In this document: positions 17,306 to 21,732 of the stretch, piece by piece
How the letters are laid out: each line of letters begins with the position of its first letter
How positions within the stretch are numbered: position 1 is the first letter of the stretch
Origin: Flavobacteriales bacterium UBA2619
Lineage (GTDB): Bacteria; Bacteroidota; Bacteroidia; Flavobacteriales_D; Sanyastnellaceae
Direction: 5' to 3'
NCBI GenBank assembly: GCA_002339135.1
Contig: DDJR01000045.1
Location: 1 to 21,732 of the forward strand
DNA: 21,732 nt
The notes under the pieces: model-generated
The model's input: the letters and a program-made list of their open reading frames with translations, nothing else
Databases searched by the model: none
Told to the model about the DNA's origin: nothing
Program-made: the position numbers and the translations under genes

Positions 17306-17325
17306 GTGGCAAAGGGGTCAGTAAA

Positions 17326-19569
17326 TTATTGAATCAGTTTAGGTTGAGAAGCATACACAAACATCGTATCACCCAATCCATTATAAATCTCAAAATCTTC
17401 AGCCTTGCTAGAATCAAAGTCAAAGCCCAAAACTACAAGATCAGCACTTCCAGAACGATGGAGTATTTGTGTGACTTTTTCCACTTGGTTATTCACCTCA
17501 ACAATTTCAATATTCTGCTCAGAAATAGGGATTCTTCCCTCAACAATTTGTGCCTGCAAATGGGTGGCGTGCTGGTCATCTGACCCATCACATATGAAGA
17601 ATACTGAAATACTTGATTGGTTCCAATCTGGATGACCTTGAAGGATATATGACAAGAGAATCATCAGGCTGGCATTGCACTTATCGTCAGGTGTAATCCA
17701 AAGGTGAATGTCCTGTTTGTTTCCGAATGACCGTCCGCTGCTTCTAAGAAGTAACAGGTCCAAATCTACCGCCTTGAGAATATTTAAGTTGTTTAAAAGT
17801 TGGTCTCTATTTTCGAGATGCGATGGGTCGTATTCCATCAAAAATAAATTATTCCCCTTTCCACTTAAACCAGGCAATTGAACACATTGCGCAATAGCAG
17901 AAGTGTAGGAAGGCGAAATAATCGTGTCGAGGTTTACTCGACTCCCTCCTCCCCTAGACCGTTCAATCAGTTTTTTGTGAGAAATGCTGGCTTCATTGCT
18001 GGTTTCTTCATTCAAGAACCCCTTGATGTAATGCATGTAAGTACCAAAACCATATTTGTGTGCAATCCACCTTGTCATATCATAGCCTTCGTTTCTTTTA
18101 AAACTATCAGGACTAATCGACAAAACAAAAGGTCGCCAGCCTGTAGAAGATTGTAAATCATCATCGTCACTCATCTGGAGTGCCAACTGGAGAGAACGGG
18201 TGATTTGAAAAATAATACCTCGAAACAATCTCACCATCCCACCTTGTTTATTTCCACCTTTTCGTGACACCCAAGCATGTATTAAAACCATAACAAGGAT
18301 ACTGGCGATTGCATAGGGGGTATTCATTCCAAACATAAGAACAAAACAAAGCACCGCCCCAACTAAACTAATTGACCAATGTGATTTAAATGTAGGTCTA
18401 TAACTGGGGTCAGCAGCCATTTGTTCTAGAAAAGACACGAGACAAATTGCACCATAGGTGACCATAAAGAACATTGAAATAATCTTAGCTACTGCATTGA
18501 TATCTCCAATTGCAACAAAAGCAAAACCGATAATGCAAGTGGCAATAGAGGCTCTAACCGGCTCTTGCCTTTCTCCCTTGCCTTCACTTAACCAGATAGA
18601 TATTTTTCCAGGGAATACACCGTCAACAGCAAGTGCCTGCAGCGTTCTTGGTGCGATCATCACAGAACCTAAAGCGGAACTTATCGCTGCTGCAGCAAGT
18701 CCAATGGCAATCATTGGTGGCCAAATGCTAATCTGTTCCATAAACAGCTCATCTGTAGCCAAGCTTTCTAAAGGAGCAGAGTACCAGAGTTTTATCGCAA
18801 CAGCTACATAAACGACAATTCCCACAATTGTTGCATAAATCGTTCCTCGAGGAATGCTCTTTCTAGGGTCTTTCAAATCACCACTAAGACCCAATCCAGC
18901 CGCAATACCTGTAAAAGCTGGGAAGATGAAAGTGAAAACTTCAAAAAATGTGAATCTTTGAATGACTTCACCGGTTTCAGGAACTGTAATAAATTCCGGA
19001 ATGGTCGCCATCGGATCTAAGACCGGATTGCCTGGCCCTGTCCCGAAGAAGAAAAACAACAGTGCAGTGCAAAGAGCTGCAACAACAAAATATAGTGCTT
19101 TCACACCAACATTGGCACCCTTGGTAAGCATCAAAAGAGTTAGCAAACCCATCATGGAAAGGTTGATCCAAAGAGGTTCAATTAACACCCCATAGTTGAG
19201 ATCAACCCATGAAACAATGGACCTACTTGAAACCGTAAAAGCAATGATGTAAAAGGAGACTGAGATGGCTTGACTCAAAAAGAGTGTAATCCCTATGGCT
19301 CCCCCAATATTCAGACCAAATGACCGAGAAATCATAAAATAGGCACCACCTCCCTCTACCTTTTGATTTGTTGCAATTTCAGCAACAGCTAGTGCTGCAG
19401 GGACAGTGACTAGATGGCCAAGCAGAATAATAAGCAAAGTTTGAAACAGACCAATGTGGGCAATGGAATACCCAAATCTTAAGAATAAAATAGCTCCCAA
19501 AATTGTAGAGATGGCGGTTAGAAAAACAGGCCAAGTTCCCATCGTCTTAAATTGGTCTACTACTTTCAT
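17326..19569 (-). CDS. SLC12-type cation-chloride cotransporter / APC-family permease
   Basis: Integral membrane transporter of the APC superfamily, bacterial branch of the SLC12 (Na-K-Cl, K-Cl) family. 747 aa, starting at the ATG at 19569 (a TTG lies directly before it). Residues about 12-430 hold some 12 membrane helices. Blocks that match eukaryotic SLC12 proteins: STILGAILFLRFGYSIAHIG in helix 1, KVEGGGAYFMISRSFGLNIG in the helix 2-3 loop, and FPAFTGIAAGLGLSGDLKDP plus RKSIPRGT. The C-terminal 300 residues are soluble and correspond to the SLC12 cytoplasmic domain (STGWRPFVLSI; closing DLVVLGFDFDSSKA). By homology it may move K+, Na+ and/or Cl-, or amino acids; the substrate cannot be read with certainty. 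It begins 10 bp after the upstream nuclease-family gene and ends 20 bp before aroQ, so all three look co-transcribed. Confidence 0.88.
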   Translation of the reverse strand: MKVVDQFKTMGTWPVFLTAISTILGAILFLRFGYSIAHIGLFQTLLIILLGHLVTVPAALAVAEIATNQKVEGGGAYFMISRSFGLNIGGAIGITLFLSQAISVSFYIIAFTVSSRSIVSWVDLNYGVLIEPLWINLSMMGLLTLLMLTKGANVGVKALYFVVAALCTALLFFFFGTGPGNPVLDPMATIPEFITVPETGEVIQRFTFFEVFTFIFPAFTGIAAGLGLSGDLKDPRKSIPRGTIYATIVGIVVYVAVAIKLWYSAPLESLATDELFMEQISIWPPMIAIGLAAAAISSALGSVMIAPRTLQALAVDGVFPGKISIWLSEGKGERQEPVRASIATCIIGFAFVAIGDINAVAKIISMFFMVTYGAICLVSFLEQMAADPSYRPTFKSHWSISLVGAVLCFVLMFGMNTPYAIASILVMVLIHAWVSRKGGNKQGGMVRLFRGIIFQITRSLQLALQMSDDDDLQSSTGWRPFVLSISPDSFKRNEGYDMTRWIAHKYGFGTYMHYIKGFLNEETSNEASISHKKLIERSRGGGSRVNLDTIISPSYTSAIAQCVQLPGLSGKGNNLFLMEYDPSHLENRDQLLNNLNILKAVDLDLLLLRSSGRSFGNKQDIHLWITPDDKCNASLMILLSYILQGHPDWNQSSISVFFICDGSDDQHATHLQAQIVEGRIPISEQNIEIVEVNNQVEKVTQILHRSGSADLVVLGFDFDSSKAEDFEIYNGLGDTMFVYASQPKLIQ

Positions 19570-19579
19570 CAAAACGAAG

Positions 19580-20434
19580 TTACGGCTTCAAAAGGGAAAT
19601 AAACGAGTGAACTGGTAGGTGGTCAGAAATGTAAAAACCGTATTTAATGCGCTCATCAGCACACACCCAATTCACCTCGGCACCTTCGACTAAGATGTAG
19701 TCGATGCGAGGTCCTGCATAACCTGCTGGGTCGAATCCTGTAAAAGTTCCAAACTTCTTTTTACATCTGGTTTTAGCTACAAAGTATGTGTCTCCTAACC
19801 CAGAATTGAGTAGATATTTGATTTCTTCAGAATCAGGCTCAGCATTGAAATCTCCTAAAACAACAACAATATCAGCACCTTTTCCTATAGCCCAACTGCG
19901 AACCAATGCCGCCGAAGACTTGCGAGCTTCTTCTCCCGCATGAGACCAATGAGAATTAATCACACGTATAATCTTACCTGAAGCTTTGTGATGAAGTGAG
20001 ACAATCGAAGCTATTCGAGGCAAATCAGCATCCCAACCTACAGAAGCTGTGTCATTCCAAGATTCAGACAACCATCTAGTTTCCGCATGCAACAGATCAA
20101 ACATCTTCGTTTGCCACAAGATAGGACACGCTTCACCTGTGCCATTGCCATCTCGATGAACAGCATAGTTAGACATCCATGGAAGGTCATGCATGATCTC
20201 AGACAGTTGGTTGGGGAGAACTTCTTGCAATCCCACGATATCGAAAAAAGCAATCGACTGGGCAACCTCATCAGCTCTGTCAACCCACAACAAAGGGTCC
20301 GTGGGATTGTCGTACCTGATATTAAACGTTGATACTGACAACTCACCTACAGTTTGTGCTGAAAAAAGTGAATAGAGCAAAAACAAGTGCAATGTTGTAA
20401 AAATGTATCTTAAAGTGGAGGCAAAAGTGTGCAT
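19580..20434 (-). CDS. Secreted endonuclease/exonuclease/phosphatase family protein
   Basis: DNase I-like fold enzyme, metal-dependent phosphodiesterase/phosphomonoesterase family; substrate (nucleic acid, phospholipid or sugar phosphate) not deducible. 284 aa with a hydrophobic N-terminal signal (about residues 8-24) that ends in FSAQ, so it is exported. Active-site positions are present: Asn38 in STFNIRYDN, Glu71 in GLQEV, His162 in NSHWSHAGEEARKSSA, Asp195 and Asn197 in GDFNAEP, and Asp271-His272 in SDHLPV. In many relatives the second block reads N-T-H-x-D-H; here the Asp is Ser, an allowed-looking but noticeable change. First gene of a minus-strand three-gene unit; a -7 box lies 4 nt before its ATG. 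It is divergent from the methyltransferase gene across only 33 bp. Confidence 0.92.
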   Translation of the reverse strand: MHTFASTLRYIFTTLHLFLLYSLFSAQTVGELSVSTFNIRYDNPTDPLLWVDRADEVAQSIAFFDIVGLQEVLPNQLSEIMHDLPWMSNYAVHRDGNGTGEACPILWQTKMFDLLHAETRWLSESWNDTASVGWDADLPRIASIVSLHHKASGKIIRVINSHWSHAGEEARKSSAALVRSWAIGKGADIVVVLGDFNAEPDSEEIKYLLNSGLGDTYFVAKTRCKKKFGTFTGFDPAGYAGPRIDYILVEGAEVNWVCADERIKYGFYISDHLPVHSFISLLKP

Positions 20435-20438
20435 CTTA

Positions 20439-20446
20439 CAAATGTA
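20439..20446 (-). promoter_or_regulatory. -7 box TACATTTG for the nuclease-family gene unit
   Basis: Exact TAnnTTTG on the minus strand, ending 4 nt before the ATG at 20434. A TTTG lies 25 nt further upstream, inside the start of the divergent gene, longer than the usual 17-23 nt gap. The transcript would start at or near the ATG, so it should be leaderless. Confidence 0.55.
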
Positions 20447-20454
20447 CCTGCTAT

Positions 20455-20462
20455 TATCTTTG
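20455..20462 (+). promoter_or_regulatory. -7 box TATCTTTG for the methyltransferase gene
   Basis: Exact TAnnTTTG followed by C, ending 5 nt before the ATG at 20468. No TTG is seen 17-23 nt upstream. It lies only 8 bp from the opposing minus-strand -7 box, so the two promoters overlap and RNA polymerase probably cannot occupy both at once. Confidence 0.6.
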
Positions 20463-20467
20463 CGGGT

Positions 20468-21732
20468 ATGTCAAAGCAAAAAATGTTTAAGCTCGGTGAG
20501 ATTTTAGAAGTGACAATTGTATCTGCGGCATTCGGGGGGAAAGGCGTTGCAAGGATTCCAACAGACAAGGGAGATTTTACGATTTTCGTTCAAAACACCT
20601 ACCCTGGTCAAAAAGTAAGTGCACAGGTTGTTAAGTGTAAAAACCGTTATGCTGAGTGTCGATTAAGGCATCTCATAGAACCGTCTCCTGATGAGGTTGA
20701 AACTGAATTTCAAAACATTCCTGGAGCACCATATTCTACGTTTCCAATTGAACTGCAGCACAGATATAAAAAAGAAACAGCGCTAGACTTATTTGAACGC
20801 ATTGGTGGAATTCAAGACGTCGAGAGTAAATACAAAGGGTTTGTAAGTTCTCCTAGTAGCATTCATTATAGGAACAAGATGGAATACAGTTTCTCAGAAA
20901 TCAGGCACGATCTCGAGACTGATGAGAAGGTGGATGATTTTGGGTTGGGTTTTAAACACAGAGGAACTTGGTGGGCTGTTGAGAACCTTGATCGTGATTC
21001 AGGGCTGTTCGACAAACAAATAGAGGACGACATCTGTAAAGTTCGACAATGGTGTGAGAAGACTGGACTCCCTGCTTGGCACCCGCCAAAGAGAGAAGGA
21101 TTCTTTAGGTTCTTTGTCATCCGAAGAAGCATCGCAAATGACACACTTCTGATCAACATGGTCACCACTTCGGGTGGAGAAGGGAAATTTATCGACTCGG
21201 AATTTGTAGACTTTATCTTAAGCCTGTGGGGAAGTCGTGTTGCAGGAATTCTTCACACAGTGAATGATGACATCGGCGAAAGAGTTGAAGCCAGGGAGGG
21301 TTTAAGTAAACTGATTTATGGCGTAGATAGAATCACTGAAGTACTTCACGGACTTAAGTTTGACATCAGCCTCAGTAGTTTTTTTCAAACAAATCCCCAA
21401 TGTGCTGAACGGCTATATTCTGAAGTGATCGAACTTGCCATTCAAAAGAACCTGGGAGACAAGGAGGACATCGTTTTAGATTTGTTTTGTGGAACAGGGA
21501 CGATTTCACAACTTCTTGCAAAACATCACAAAGGACAAATAATTGGGGTTGACATTGTGAAGTCAGCCATCGAAGACGCGCGAATTAGCGCCTCGAACAA
21601 CGGAACAAACAACATCACATTCCATGCAGCCGATGTTGGTAAATTTTTATTAGAATTCCCTGAGTATAAAGGCAAAATCCGAACCCTTGTGATGGATCCT
21701 CCAAGAGCAGGGATTTCACCTAAATCACTGCG
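20468..21732 (+). CDS. RlmD/TrmA-like RNA uracil-5-methyltransferase lacking iron-sulfur cysteines (partial)
   Basis: SAM-dependent methyltransferase that by family makes 5-methyluridine in 23S rRNA (or tRNA). 421 codons are seen; the C-terminus is beyond the right edge. The ATG at 20468 begins an N-terminal TRAM domain (about 7-72; LGEILEVTIVSAAFGGKGVA). The central domain has YRNKMEYSFS and GFKHRGTWW. The Rossmann domain shows FFQTNP, SAM motif I at about 336-345 (VLDLFCGTGTIS) and DPPRAG at 410-415; the catalytic Cys that normally follows is past the edge. Most RlmD-type proteins carry a four-cysteine Fe-S motif (C-x5-CGGC) after the TRAM domain. Here the matching place reads PGAPYSTFPIELQHRYK, with no cysteine. 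It therefore belongs to a cluster-less subgroup. The target base is not certain. Confidence 0.9.
   Translation, partial: MSKQKMFKLGEILEVTIVSAAFGGKGVARIPTDKGDFTIFVQNTYPGQKVSAQVVKCKNRYAECRLRHLIEPSPDEVETEFQNIPGAPYSTFPIELQHRYKKETALDLFERIGGIQDVESKYKGFVSSPSSIHYRNKMEYSFSEIRHDLETDEKVDDFGLGFKHRGTWWAVENLDRDSGLFDKQIEDDICKVRQWCEKTGLPAWHPPKREGFFRFFVIRRSIANDTLLINMVTTSGGEGKFIDSEFVDFILSLWGSRVAGILHTVNDDIGERVEAREGLSKLIYGVDRITEVLHGLKFDISLSSFFQTNPQCAERLYSEVIELAIQKNLGDKEDIVLDLFCGTGTISQLLAKHHKGQIIGVDIVKSAIEDARISASNNGTNNITFHAADVGKFLLEFPEYKGKIRTLVMDPPRAGISPKSL

Overview
The window looks like a chromosomal segment of a Bacteroidota bacterium, most likely a marine-type Flavobacteriales member; genus cannot be given from sequence alone. 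The evidence is a PorQ component of the type IX secretion system (T9SS) beside cmk, a surface protein with a type B (CHU_C / gliding-motility) C-terminal sorting domain, a Bacteroidota-type GlmU-like nucleotidyltransferase, bacillithiol synthase BshA, a GH3/beta-lactamase fusion lipoprotein, moderate-to-low G+C, few Shine-Dalgarno sites, and TAnnTTTG boxes (the Bacteroidota -7 element) just before several start codons.

Layout. 1-231 (-): start of a small basic protein whose Ala/Lys/Pro tail is encoded by 18-bp tandem repeats and runs off the left edge. 429-2651 (-): large secreted choice-of-anchor L protein with a PKD domain and type B sorting domain. From 2713 all genes to 16891 are on the + strand: GlmU-like protein, lon, porQ, cmk, a NagZ-like GH3 plus serine beta-lactamase-like lipoprotein, bshA, a two-helix membrane protein, a lipoprotein of unknown function, and a large secreted alpha/beta-hydrolase fused to beta-helix repeats. 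From cmk onward this run is very compact, with two ATGA overlaps and two 13-14 nt overlaps, and only one clear gap (12847-12902). 16877-20434 (-): a tight three-gene unit, secreted endonuclease/exonuclease/phosphatase protein, then an SLC12-type cation-chloride cotransporter homologue, then aroQ (type II dehydroquinase). Its last gene overlaps the + strand hydrolase gene tail to tail by 15 bp. 20468 to the right edge (+): an RlmD/TrmA-like RNA uracil-5-methyltransferase that lacks the usual iron-sulfur cysteines.

How the genes fit together. PorQ is part of the T9SS, and two of its probable cargo proteins are in the same window (429-2651 with a type B tail; 13610-16891 with a short type A-like tail). 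The GH3/beta-lactamase protein probably works on peptidoglycan fragments in the periplasm. GlmU-like protein, NagZ-like protein and BshA all touch N-acetylglucosamine chemistry, which may be coincidence. The rest are housekeeping genes (lon, cmk, aroQ, rRNA/tRNA methylation).

I found no CRISPR array, insertion sequence, prophage, tRNA or rRNA, and no clear undescribed defence or mobile system. The most interesting signals are the pattern of -7 boxes placed 4-5 nt before ATG codons, implying leaderless mRNAs, including a 33-bp divergent promoter pair; the cluster-less methyltransferase; and the two unusual multidomain secreted enzymes.
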